Assembly (NCBI GenBank): GCA_009693795.1
Contig: SHWN01000004.1
Location: 1 to 42,185 of the forward strand
Source: Acetobacteraceae bacterium
GTDB lineage: Bacteria > Pseudomonadota > Alphaproteobacteria > Acetobacterales > Acetobacteraceae
Direction of reading: 5' to 3'
DNA: 42,185 nucleotides
Position 1 is the stretch's first letter. Every line of letters starts with the position of its first letter. The position numbers and the translations under genes are program-made. Positions 1 through 9,132 of this stretch are shown here, in pieces. The notes beneath the pieces are model-generated. The model did no database searches and was not told the DNA's origin. It saw only the letters and a program-made list of their open reading frames with translations.

Positions 1-89
1 GACCGCAGCTCGCCAATTCCATTGTTGGCCAGCGTCGCCCAGGACGATGTGGAGGGCGATGCAAGCAGTGATGCCAGCGCAGCGCTCAT
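1..89 (-). CDS. N-terminal fragment of an unidentified CDS cut by the window edge (MSAALASLLASPSTSSWATLANNGIGELR...)
   Basis: ATG at 89-87 on the minus strand overlaps the Fur-family stop codon (ATGA); open to the window edge; too short to assign a family. Confidence 0.45.
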   Translation of the reverse strand, partial: MSAALASLLASPSTSSWATLANNGIGELR

Positions 90-565
90 CGCGTAATACT
101 CGGTTCAGCTTCGCGCGGTGCGCCGGCGCGCGGCTTGCGGACGGCCTGCCTGCTCGGCCCGCCCAGCTTGCGAGCGAATAATTCGAACCGCACGGAGACC
201 AGATCGAAGCCCAGCCGTGCGGCGATGGCGCGCATCAGCTGATCGTGCTCTGCGTCCTCGAATTCGATCACCTTGCCGGTTTCGACATCAATCAGGTGGT
301 AATGCCGCCTGCTTTCGCTGGGCTCATAGCGTGCCCGTCCGCCGCCGAAATCGCGACGTTCCAGGATGCCTTTTTCCTCCAGTAGTCGAACTGTGCGATA
401 GGTGGTCGCGACGGAAATCCGGGCATCCAGGGCGCTGGCGCGGCGGTACAGCTCCTCTACATTGGGGTGGTCTTCAGCCTGCGACAATACCCGCGCGATG
501 ACCCGGCGCTGGCCGGTCATTTTCAGTCCGCGTTCCACGCACAAGCGCTCGATACGCGATTCCAT
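86..565 (-). CDS. Fur family transcriptional regulator (Fur/Irr-type)
   Basis: Translation has the Fur winged helix (GLKMTGQRRVIARVL..., ISVATTYRTVRLLEEKGIL) and an HYHLIDVETGKVIEF core. Confidence 0.9.
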   Translation of the reverse strand: MESRIERLCVERGLKMTGQRRVIARVLSQAEDHPNVEELYRRASALDARISVATTYRTVRLLEEKGILERRDFGGGRARYEPSESRRHYHLIDVETGKVIEFEDAEHDQLMRAIAARLGFDLVSVRFELFARKLGGPSRQAVRKPRAGAPREAEPSITR

Positions 566-641
566 GTGTATCCTTCTGCCAGACCGCGAGACTGTCTCCG
601 AACTCAGGGGGGGGATCCACGCCCGGTCCCTTCCGCAACGC

Positions 642-773
642 CTAGGGCATTCTTCGCCTTCGCAAAGTCTGCACCGGCCCTCTCCCTCACCTAGCCACCT
701 ACTGCATTGTAAGCTGGCTGAGTGGCCGGGTGGAGGAGCAGGCTGATGCCGACTTAGGTAACAAATAATCTAG
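642..773. repeat. Diverged copy (copy A) of ~130 bp palindromic intergenic element
   Basis: CTAGGGCATTC...CTCTCCCTCACCTAGCCACC...GTGGCCGGGTGGAGGAG...TGCCGACTTAGGTAAC...TCTAG; shares internal blocks with 23358-23486 and 34925-35051. Confidence 0.65.
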
Positions 774-855
774 CCGATCCGGCCCTGCCCTGTCCAATCC
801 GACGATAGCACGGTATTGCTTGGCGCGGTTACCGGACAGCAATGTCCGGCCCGAT

Positions 856-929
856 GCGCCTGTAGCTCAGTTGGTTAGAGCGGGCCGCTCATAACGGCTT
901 GGTCGCAGGTTCGAGTCCTGCCGGGCGCA
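856..929 (+). tRNA. tRNA with CAU anticodon, probably tRNA-Ile2 (lysidine-modified CAU)
   Basis: Acceptor stem GCGCCTG/CGGGCGC, D-arm TAGCTCAGTTGGTTAGAGC, anticodon arm GCCG-CTCATAA-CGGC, variable region TTGGTCGC and T-arm GCAGG-TTCGAGT-CCTGC resemble E. coli tRNA-Ile2 more than elongator Met; no encoded CCA. Confidence 0.9.
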
Positions 930-950
930 GATATTTTGTTCAATCCAGTA

Positions 951-2173
951 TCAAGCGGATGGACCGCCAGCCAGCCGCCGGGGATCGGCGTGGGCAAAAA
1001 TTCCGGTTTTCAGTCCCGTTAAGGTCCGCACCAACTCGCGCCGCAAATAGCGCTCATGGGCGAGCGGGTGGAAACCCAGATCGCGCAATCCGGCCGCCAG
1101 ACGTGAGTTGGATTGAGAGAGCGGCGTCTTCAGCCGGCTCACCACCCGTTAGAAGCGCACATGCGAGAACCTAGTCGAGCCATAGGCGGCCAGGGCGCGC
1201 GGGATATCGGTGGCGCCGGCCAGCGCATCGACCAGTGTCATGGCATCCAGCAAGGCATTGTTGGCGCCCTGCCCCAGTTGCGGCGAGGTCGCATGGTCGG
1301 CATCCCCGATCAGGGCAACGGCGCCACGAAACGGCTGCCGCGCGGTGAAATGCTGATACGCCGCGAGCGTGAGGCCTCTGGCCCGGCGATCCCATACACC
1401 ACCGGGCCCAGCGCTGGACAGAGTTGCGTCGCTGTTTCACGCTAGGCAACGAATCTAATTGTCTAGGCGGCATGGACAGCCGGTTTCAGACCCCTGAGCA
1501 AAGCGGCCTGGGCCAGATCCTAGGCGGCCGTGCGCCCGATCGGCAGATACCTCAGAATTTGCCGCGCGGTGACGTAGCGCTGTACCAGGGTATGCGGGGC
1601 TAGGCCAAAATCGGCGACATCTGCCCAAACCGCCCCATAAGCAAAGGGCAGCGCGGCATCGCGTGACGCCGTGTTGCGTAATGGCGAATGCGCGCCTGTG
1701 GCATCGACTGCCAGACCGTAAACGCCGTGGCTCTGGCCTGTATTGTCCTGCAATGACAGCCGGTCCCGGAATCGTGCATCCGGGCCGGTGATCATGCGCC
1801 CGGTTTCGATCCGCGCCCCGCTGGCGGCGAAGGCATCCCATAGCACGCCATGTAATGCCGCCCGATGCACCACCACAGCATAGAACCGGGGATCGAGATC
1901 GGCATAAGCGAAGTCGAACATTATGTCGCCTTACGTCGTTATGCCGTGGAGGCGGTTGATCCTGTTGCCTAGCGCCAGGATCGTGGCATGCAATCCGCGC
2001 CGCGCTAGTGCGGCCAGCCCCGTCGGTTGTGGCAACAGCCTCGAGTGAACTGGGCGTGACTGGGCGAAACGTTCATAGATCGTGACAAGGTGACCCGCCC
2101 GTATTAGCGCAGTCGAGGCCGCCAGCCCGCCAATATCGGCCCCGATGACCGCAATCTCCAGCTGCGCGGCCAT
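951..2173 (-). pseudogene. Decayed FAD-dependent monooxygenase/oxidoreductase
   Basis: Minus-strand fragments in different frames: VIGADIGGLAASTALIRAGHLVTIYER (Rossmann), LDPRFYAVVVHRAALHGVLWDAF, GAVALIGDADHATSPQLGQGANNALLDAMTLVDAL (FAD-binding motif), C-terminal SRLKTPLSQSNSRLAAGLRDLGFHPLA. Confidence 0.85.
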
Positions 2174-2299
2174 GACGATCTGATCTGCATTTGATGCTGA
2201 TACAGACTATGACGCGGTGCAGAAGCGCACCAATCGAGGTTGCCCCCTCCCGCCGGGAACCCTAGAACACGGCCAACCCAATCCCCGGAGCCCGTCCCG

Positions 2300-3979
2300 A
2301 TGGCCGCCTATCAGTATGTCTATGTGATGAAAGACCTCACCAAGGCCTATCCTGGCGGACGCGAGGTTTTCAAGGGTATCACCTTATCCTTCCTGCCGGG
2401 GGTGAAGATCGGCGTACTCGGCGTCAATGGTGCTGGCAAATCCACGCTGTTGAAGATCATGGCCGGGATTGAGAAGGAATATGGCGGCGAGGCCTGGGCG
2501 GCCGAGGGCGCGCGCGTGGGCTATCTGGAGCAGGAGCCGAAGCTCGATACCACTAAAAATGTGGGTGAAAATGTCGCCGAGGCGTTTGCGGAGCTGAAGG
2601 CCGCCATCACCAAGTTCAACGACATCTCGATGAAATTTGTCGAGCCGATGAGCGATGACGAGATGAACAATCTCCTCGCCGAACAAGGCGCGTTGCAGGA
2701 AAAAATCGATGCGGCGGATGGTTGGGATCTCGACCGGCGGATTGACATCGCGCTGGATGCGCTGCGTTGCCCGCCGGCGGATGCGGTGATTGATAATCTG
2801 TCGGGAGGTGAACGCCGTCGCGTAGCGCTGTGCCGGTTGCTGCTGGAAAAACCGGATATCCTGCTGTTGGATGAGCCGACGAATCATTTGGATGCGGAAT
2901 CGGTGGCGTGGCTGGAACGCACTTTGAAGGATTATGCCGGCACGGTTCTGGTCGTCACCCATGACCGTTACTTCCTGGACAATATCACCAACTGGATATT
3001 GGAAATCGAACGCGGGCGCGGCTATCCGTTCGAGGGCAATTATTCATCCTGGCTGCAACAGAAACAAAAGCGCCTTAAGCAGGAGGAGAAGGAGGAAAGT
3101 GCTCGCCAGCGTGCGCTGGCGGCGGAAAGCGAATGGATTTCCTCCTCGCCGCGTGCACGGCAGGCGAAAAGCCAGGCGCGTATTCAACGCTATGAGGAAT
3201 TGCTGCAAAAATCCCAGGAACAGGCCGGTGGCGTCGCAGAAATCATGATTACGCCTGGGCCACGGCTGGGTGGCACCGTGATCGAAGCAGAGAATCTTAG
3301 CAAATCCTTCGGCGATCGCGTGCTGATTGAGAATTTGAATTTTAAACTTCCGCCCGGTGGCATTGTCGGGATTATTGGTCCCAATGGCGCGGGCAAGACC
3401 ACCTTGTTCCGCATGATTACTGGCCAGGAACAGCCCGACACAGGCAGCCTGCGCATCGGTGATACGGTGAAGATCGGGTACGTAGATCAGTCGCGCGACA
3501 GCCTCGATGCCGATAAGAATGTGTGGCAGGAAATCTCCGGTGGCACCGATGTGATTTACCTGGGGAAGCGTGCCGTACAATCACGAGCCTATGTAGGGGC
3601 GTTTAACTTCAAAGGGTCTGACCAGCAAAAGAAAGTTGGTATTCTGTCGGGCGGTGAGCGTAACCGAGTGCATTTGGCGAAGATGCTGCGGGTTGAGCAT
3701 AACGTGCTTCTGCTTGACGAACCCACTAACGATCTGGATGTGGATACGTTGCGCGCGTTGGAAGACGCTCTGACGGAATTTCCGGGCTGCGCAGTAATTA
3801 TCACTCATGATCGCTGGTTCCTTGATCGCCTCGCCACCCATATCCTGGCCTTCGAGGGGGATAGCCATGTCGAATGGTTTCAGGGAAATTTTCAGTCCTA
3901 CGAAGAAGATAAGCGCCGCCGTTTGGGCGCTGACGCCGCCGAACCCCACCGCATCAAATACCGCCCTTTGGCGCGGTGA
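2300..3979 (+). CDS. ettA: Energy-dependent translational throttle protein EttA (ABC-F ATPase)
   Basis: Two ABC domains (GVNGAGKST, LSGGERRRVALCRLLLEKPDILLLDEPTNHLD; GPNGAGKTT, LSGGERNRVHLAKML) with EttA-like N-terminus MAAYQYVYVMKDLTKAYPGGREV; ORF track start 2240 is likely too far upstream. Confidence 0.95.
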   Translation: MAAYQYVYVMKDLTKAYPGGREVFKGITLSFLPGVKIGVLGVNGAGKSTLLKIMAGIEKEYGGEAWAAEGARVGYLEQEPKLDTTKNVGENVAEAFAELKAAITKFNDISMKFVEPMSDDEMNNLLAEQGALQEKIDAADGWDLDRRIDIALDALRCPPADAVIDNLSGGERRRVALCRLLLEKPDILLLDEPTNHLDAESVAWLERTLKDYAGTVLVVTHDRYFLDNITNWILEIERGRGYPFEGNYSSWLQQKQKRLKQEEKEESARQRALAAESEWISSSPRARQAKSQARIQRYEELLQKSQEQAGGVAEIMITPGPRLGGTVIEAENLSKSFGDRVLIENLNFKLPPGGIVGIIGPNGAGKTTLFRMITGQEQPDTGSLRIGDTVKIGYVDQSRDSLDADKNVWQEISGGTDVIYLGKRAVQSRAYVGAFNFKGSDQQKKVGILSGGERNRVHLAKMLRVEHNVLLLDEPTNDLDVDTLRALEDALTEFPGCAVIITHDRWFLDRLATHILAFEGDSHVEWFQGNFQSYEEDKRRRLGADAAEPHRIKYRPLAR

Positions 3980-4007
3980 GCGGGGCTGGGGCCCCTTCGA
4001 AAAGATC

Positions 4008-4070
4008 GGGGCTTTGCCCCCAGACCCCCACCAGGGCTTTGCCCTGGACCCAGCACGGGACAGTGGTCCC
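4008..4070. repeat. REP-like tandem hairpin block
   Basis: Successive palindromes GGGGCTTTGCCCC (4008-4020), CCAGGGC-TTT-GCCCTGG (4031-4047), GGGAC-AGTG-GTCCC (4057-4070) between ettA and the next CDS. Confidence 0.75.
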
Positions 4071-4084
4071 TCGCATCCCGTCCC

Positions 4085-4618
4085 ATGAACCCCGCCTGGC
4101 ACATCCGCACCGCACGGCTGGATCTGTGGCCGGTGGGGTGGGGGGATCTTGCTGACCTCGTGGCGATCAAGAGTGATCCGGGGGTGTTTGCTATGATGTT
4201 GGGGGGGGTGCGAGGCTCGGTGCGGGTTGCGGAGGAGTTGGCCTTAGACATAGTTGACTGGGGCGTGCTGGGTTATGGCGTGTGGGCGGTGCGCGATATT
4301 GACGCGCGGGTGTTTCGTGGCCTGGTGGCGTTGCAGGCTCGGCCGGACGGGCGGGGTGTGGCTTTGCGATTTGCGTTCTGGCGGGACGCGCAGGGCAGGG
4401 GGTTGGCGCGGGAGGCTGCCGGGGCGGCTTTGCGCTTTGGGCATGATCAGGCGGGGTTGGGCCGGATAGTGGCGGTGGCGCGTTACGAAAATACTGCGTC
4501 GCGCATCGTCCTGGGCGGGGTCGGCATGACGGAGGTGGAGCGGTTTACCCAGACTGGCCATGCGATGCTTTTGTATGAGAGCGTCCGGCTTTCACTGACG
4601 CGGGCAACGTCTCTATAA
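4085..4618 (+). CDS. GNAT family N-acetyltransferase
   Basis: RTARLDLWPVGWGDLADLVAIKSDP..., FAFWRDAQGRGLAREAAGAALRFGHDQAGLGRIVAVARYENTASRIVLGGVGM typical of RimJ/RimL-like GNAT. Confidence 0.85.
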   Translation: MNPAWHIRTARLDLWPVGWGDLADLVAIKSDPGVFAMMLGGVRGSVRVAEELALDIVDWGVLGYGVWAVRDIDARVFRGLVALQARPDGRGVALRFAFWRDAQGRGLAREAAGAALRFGHDQAGLGRIVAVARYENTASRIVLGGVGMTEVERFTQTGHAMLLYESVRLSLTRATSL

Positions 4619-4626
4619 GGCGTCGT

Positions 4627-5604
4627 ATGATCATGCTCACCGGCGGCGCCGGCTTTATTGGGTCCAATCTACATTCCGCCCTGGTGGCCCATGGGTATGA
4701 GACGGTCATCGTCGATCGCCTGGGTTCAGATCAGAAATGGCGTAATGTGGCGAAGCATCTGCCGGCCCGGCTGATCGCGCCAGAGGCGTTGGAGGGTTTT
4801 CTGGCGACGCATCCGCCGCTGGAGGCGGTGTTTCATCTCGGCGCGATCAGCGATACGGCGGTGACGGATGCCGATCTGGTCTGGGCGGTGAATGTGGAAA
4901 CCTCGCTAGCCTTATGGCGCTGGTGTGCCGCGCGTGGGGTGCGGTTTATCTATACGTCGTCTGCCGCCACCTATGGCGATGGGTCGGTCGGGTTTGATGA
5001 TGATGCGTCCGTTGCTGGTCTCAGCCGGCTGCGTCCGCTTAATCTCTATGGTTGGACCAAGAAGGCGTTCGATGTGCGCGTCGCGCGCATGGTTTCCGCC
5101 GGTGAGCCGCGGCCACCGCAATGGGCGGGGCTAAAGTTTTTTAACGTTTATGGTCCTAATGAATATCACAAGGGTATGATCTCCGTCGTGAAGGCCAAGT
5201 ATGACGATATTTTGGCGGGGCATGCACCGCGCCTGTTTCGTTCGGAGCGTCCCGATATCGCGGATGGCGGTCAGCAGCGCGATTTTACCTGGGTAGGCGA
5301 TGCGGTGGATGTGTTGCAATGGCTGCTGGATCATCCTGGCGTGAATGGGCTGTTTAATGCGGGCACCGGGCAGGCGCGCAGTTTTCTTGATATGGCGCAT
5401 GCGGTATGCGATGCGGCCGGTGTGGTGCGTGAGGTGGACTTCATCGAGATGCCGGAGAGCCTGCGGGAAAAATATCAATCCTTTACCCAGGCGACGATGA
5501 CTAAGTTGCGCGCGGCCGGGTATGAGCGGGAATTTACCTCGCTGGAGGCAGGGGTTCTGCACTATGTGCGGGACTATCTGACGCAGCCGGACCCTTACCG
5601 ATGA
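4627..5604 (+). CDS. hldD: ADP-L-glycero-D-manno-heptose-6-epimerase
   Basis: SDR epimerase: MIMLTGGAGFIGSNL, HLGAISDTAVTDAD, YTSSAATYGDG, LKFFNVYGPNEYHKGMISVV. Confidence 0.93.
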   Translation: MIMLTGGAGFIGSNLHSALVAHGYETVIVDRLGSDQKWRNVAKHLPARLIAPEALEGFLATHPPLEAVFHLGAISDTAVTDADLVWAVNVETSLALWRWCAARGVRFIYTSSAATYGDGSVGFDDDASVAGLSRLRPLNLYGWTKKAFDVRVARMVSAGEPRPPQWAGLKFFNVYGPNEYHKGMISVVKAKYDDILAGHAPRLFRSERPDIADGGQQRDFTWVGDAVDVLQWLLDHPGVNGLFNAGTGQARSFLDMAHAVCDAAGVVREVDFIEMPESLREKYQSFTQATMTKLRAAGYEREFTSLEAGVLHYVRDYLTQPDPYR

Positions 5605-6404
5605 GCGCGCCGCTGCAATTTCCCCAAATCAGTTCGAATCTGATTGAGATCGGTCCCTTCGTGATCCGTTGGTATGCGCTGGCTTATATCGCGGGGCTAT
5701 TACTGGGCTGGCAGGTGCTGCGCCGGTTGGTCGGTATGGCACCGGTGGTCGCCAGCAAGGAGCAGGCGGATGATTACCTGACCTGGGCCACGCTGGGCGT
5801 CGTGCTGGGTGGGCGCATTGGCTACGTTCTGTTCTATCAGCCGACGCGGTTTTTGGCTGCGCCCTTGGAAGCCTTCGCGGTGTGGCAGGGTGGCATGAGC
5901 TTTCATGGCGGTTTGCTGGGTGTGGTGCTGGCCACAATTTGGTTTTGTAATCGTAACGTTATTCCAGTGCTGGGGTTTGGTGATCGGCTGGCGGTTGGGG
6001 TGCCCATTGGCTTGTTCTTCGGCCGATTGGCTAATTTCATCAACGGGGAATTATGGGGACGTCCGGCGGCGGAAAGCGTGCCGTGGCGGATGGTGTTTCC
6101 ACATGTGGATGCGTTGCCGCGCCATCCCAGCCAGCTGTATCAGGCGTTGCTTGAGGGGCTGGCATTATTCGTTTTGATGTGGGTGTTATCGCGGCGGGAC
6201 AATCTGCGCGCGCGGCTTGGCTTTCTGACCGGCGTGTTTGCCGCCGGCTATGGCGTTGCGCGGATCACTGGCGAGTTTTTCCGCCAGCCCGATGCGTTTC
6301 TTGGATTTCTTTATGCCGGTGCGACGATGGGGCAGTTGCTGTCCATCCCGATGGTTCTGATCGGCATTTGGTTGATGCTGAGAACGGATAAGATAGCGGC
6401 GTGA
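5601..6404 (+). CDS. lgt: Prolipoprotein diacylglyceryl transferase
   Basis: Multi-TM; motif GRIGYVLFYQ..., GGMSFHGGLLG, GRLANFINGELWGRP, HPSQLYQALLEG; ATGA overlap with hldD. Confidence 0.96.
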   Translation: MSAPLQFPQISSNLIEIGPFVIRWYALAYIAGLLLGWQVLRRLVGMAPVVASKEQADDYLTWATLGVVLGGRIGYVLFYQPTRFLAAPLEAFAVWQGGMSFHGGLLGVVLATIWFCNRNVIPVLGFGDRLAVGVPIGLFFGRLANFINGELWGRPAAESVPWRMVFPHVDALPRHPSQLYQALLEGLALFVLMWVLSRRDNLRARLGFLTGVFAAGYGVARITGEFFRQPDAFLGFLYAGATMGQLLSIPMVLIGIWLMLRTDKIAA

Positions 6405-7405
6405 GCGAGCGGTTGGATCATTTTATGGGCCGGGCCAATGCCGCTTATTACGCGACGCGTGATCCGTTTGCCGATTTTACCACCGCGCCTGAATTGTCCC
6501 AGGCTTTTGGCGAAATCCTTGGCTTGTGGGCCACGATCGTCTGGCAATCCACGGGCTGTCCCGATCCGGTGATGCTGGCCGAGGCGGGGCCGGGGCGGGG
6601 TACGTTGATGGCCGATGCCCTGCGTGCCATCGATCGTGCCGCGCCGGATTTTGCGGCTGCGTTGCGGGTGCAATTGGTCGAAACGTCGCAGCGTTTGCGT
6701 GGTATTCAGGAGAAGAAATTGTCGGGGTTAACGCGATCGCTGCTGCATTGGCATGACACGCTGTCCGATATCCCAACTGGGCCGATGATCCTGCTGGCCA
6801 ACGAATTTTTGGACGCATTGCCGATCCGCCAGTTCGTCCATCGCGGGGCTGGATGGATGGAACGCTTTGTCAAGGCGGGCGCGTTCCGGGAATGTCCGGC
6901 CGATCCACCGATGCGCGGTGGCCGGGCCAGCGATGCCGGCGAGGGCGAAGTGGTAGAAATCTGCGAACCGGCATTGGCTTTTGCGGGTGAACTTGGCCAG
7001 CGGCTGCGCGTGCAGGGTGGGGCCGCGTTGTTCATTGATTATGGTCCGGAAAATTCCGCCAATGGGGAAAGCCTGCAGGCGTTGCGCGACGGCGATCCCG
7101 CCGATCCGTTGGCCAATCCCGGCATCGCCGATTTGACGGCGCATGTCGATTTCTCCGCCATCGCCGATGCGGCGCGGGCGGCGGGGGCCTTGGTGCATGG
7201 CCCGGTGACGCAGGGTCGATTTCTCACCCGTTTGGGCCTGATGCACCGCACGATCGCCCTGGCACGCACCCAGCCGCCGCGCCAGGCTTCCGCACTGATG
7301 CAGACCGCGCAACGCCTGACCGAACCGGACCAGATGGGCCAGCTATTCAAAGTACTGGCGGTTTGCCACCCTGGCTTGCCGATCCCCCCTGGCTTTGAGG
7401 CATAG
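6401..7405 (+). CDS. SAM-dependent methyltransferase, MidA/NDUFAF7-like family
   Basis: DFTTAPELSQAFGEILGLW, EAGPGRGTLMADALRA, LLANEFLDALPIRQFV, FIDYGPENSANGESLQALRDG; overlaps the lgt stop. Confidence 0.92.
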   Translation: MSERLDHFMGRANAAYYATRDPFADFTTAPELSQAFGEILGLWATIVWQSTGCPDPVMLAEAGPGRGTLMADALRAIDRAAPDFAAALRVQLVETSQRLRGIQEKKLSGLTRSLLHWHDTLSDIPTGPMILLANEFLDALPIRQFVHRGAGWMERFVKAGAFRECPADPPMRGGRASDAGEGEVVEICEPALAFAGELGQRLRVQGGAALFIDYGPENSANGESLQALRDGDPADPLANPGIADLTAHVDFSAIADAARAAGALVHGPVTQGRFLTRLGLMHRTIALARTQPPRQASALMQTAQRLTEPDQMGQLFKVLAVCHPGLPIPPGFEA

Positions 7406-8198
7406 GCTCCACGTGGCGAACTTCCTCACCGCTTCGAGTTTACAGGCCAGGCATGGCTTCTTCACCCGGCAGGGTGGGGTTTCCAAAGGGCCTTATGCGA
7501 GCCTGAATTGTTCGCTTTCGGGCCAGGATGAACCTGCGGCCGTGCGGGAAAACCGGGCCCGAGTGGCGCGCGCCCTGGGGGCCGAACCGGCCCGTCTGGT
7601 GGGATTGCACCAGATCCATAGCGCACTTGTGGTGACGGTCGATCAGGCATGGGCGGTCGGCGAGGCCCCCAGGGCGGATGCCATGGTCACCGATCGTCCG
7701 GGATTGGCACTGGGCATCATCACCGCCGATTGCGCCCCGGTCTTGTTAGCCGATCCCACGGCCGGGGTGATCGGTGCCGTCCATGCCGGTTGGCGCGGCG
7801 CGCTGGGCGGCGTGCTGGAGGCCACGATCGATGCCATGGTGGTGCTAGGCGCCCGGCAGATTCAAGCTGCGGTTGGGCCCTGCATTGGCCAGGACTCCTA
7901 CGAGGTGGGGGCGGATTTGCGCGATGCGGTCCTAGCGCGCGCTCCGGCGGATGCGGCGTTTTTTGCACCAGGTCGGCGGGACGGACGCTGGCAGTTCAAT
8001 CTGCCCGGTTATTGTGTCGCCCGGCTGCGAGCTTCTGGGGTGAGCGACATGGCCGTGATCGCGGCCGATACCTTTGCGTGCGCAGATGAATTTTTCAGCC
8101 ATCGCCGCCGAACGCTCGCAGGTGATGGGCCGATCGGGCATCAGATCTCGGTTATTGCCCTGGCTGATGCTACCAAAAGCGGCGCATGCCCTATCTAA
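7395..8198 (+). CDS. pgeF: Peptidoglycan editing factor PgeF (YfiH / laccase-domain family)
   Basis: HGFFTRQGGVSKGPYASLNCSL, ADAMVTDRPGLALGIITADCAPVLLADP, AVHAGWRGALGGV, AVGPCIGQDSYEV. Confidence 0.94.
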   Translation: MRHRLHVANFLTASSLQARHGFFTRQGGVSKGPYASLNCSLSGQDEPAAVRENRARVARALGAEPARLVGLHQIHSALVVTVDQAWAVGEAPRADAMVTDRPGLALGIITADCAPVLLADPTAGVIGAVHAGWRGALGGVLEATIDAMVVLGARQIQAAVGPCIGQDSYEVGADLRDAVLARAPADAAFFAPGRRDGRWQFNLPGYCVARLRASGVSDMAVIAADTFACADEFFSHRRRTLAGDGPIGHQISVIALADATKSGACPI

Positions 8199-8240
8199 TA
8201 CAGTTTTTTGTTTTGGCGATTCTGGCTGTATTGGTCAGCT

Positions 8241-9101
8241 GTGTACTTATTTAGGATCCCTTTTGGTCTTTTCCTGTTGGTCGGCTGCAGCGATCTGCCG
8301 CGCCCTTATCAGGGCGCGCCGGGAGACACCGCCATGCGCCTTGTGCAGCCGCCGCCCGCGCGGATTGCGGTGATGGTGCCGGCCGACATGGCGTTGGCGG
8401 ATCCTGCGGGTGCGGCCTATGCACGGATCGTGGCCACGTCCTTGCAGGAGCAGGATATTCCGGCGGTCACCGATGCAGCGCGTCCCGGCGATTGGCGTCT
8501 TACCCTCGGCGTGCAGCGCGGTGGCGCAACGATGACGCCGATCTTCGCGTTGATCACGCCAAGCGGTCAGGAAGAAGGGACCGAGCAGGCTCGGCCAGTG
8601 CCGTTGGAGGTCTGGCAACGCGCCCGGCCCGAGACATGGCAGTTCATCGCCAATGACGTGGCGCCACGCATCGCTGCCTTGCTCGGGCGGGTGGAGGCGG
8701 CGCGGCGGCAGAGCAGCCCTGCCAGCTTGAATAACCGTCCGGGCCGGGCGGCGCTGATCGATGTGATTGGCGCACCAGGGGATGGCAATCAGGTCCTGGC
8801 TCAGTTGCTGCGGGAAAACCTGGGCAAACTGGGCCAAGTGGTGCAGGAAAGCGCTGTCGGCGCTGATTTCGTAATCAGGGCGCAGGTGAATGATCGCATG
8901 GCGAGTCCGAAAGCTCGCCGGATTGAAATTTTTTGGCTGGTGCAGAATGCGCGCGGCGAGGAGATTGGGCGGATCGCGCAGCAGAACGAGGTGCCGAATG
9001 GCACCTTGGACCGCTATTGGGGGGATGTTGCCGTGGTGGTGACTGAAGAAGCCGCCGTGGCGATTCGTGATGTGATATTGAACCAATCGGGCCGGCGCTG
9101 A
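8241..9101 (+). CDS. Putative lipoprotein of unknown function
   Basis: ORF track starts at TTG 8208; the in-frame GTG at 8241 gives MYLFRIPFGLFLLVGC, a signal peptide with lipobox LLVGC. Start uncertain. Confidence 0.7.
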   Translation: MYLFRIPFGLFLLVGCSDLPRPYQGAPGDTAMRLVQPPPARIAVMVPADMALADPAGAAYARIVATSLQEQDIPAVTDAARPGDWRLTLGVQRGGATMTPIFALITPSGQEEGTEQARPVPLEVWQRARPETWQFIANDVAPRIAALLGRVEAARRQSSPASLNNRPGRAALIDVIGAPGDGNQVLAQLLRENLGKLGQVVQESAVGADFVIRAQVNDRMASPKARRIEIFWLVQNARGEEIGRIAQQNEVPNGTLDRYWGDVAVVVTEEAAVAIRDVILNQSGRR

Positions 9102-9132
9102 ACAACGCTGGTTTTGTATCTTTCCTGGAGAA

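Noticed and set aside
2384-2962. 192-aa minus-strand ORF opposite ettA
   Set aside because: Antisense artefact; ettA is clearly coding on the plus strand.
4201-4208. G8 tract inside the GNAT gene as a phase-variable switch
   Set aside because: Frame is intact and several similar G7-G8 runs occur in this GC-rich window (e.g. in trpC); no specific evidence beyond length.
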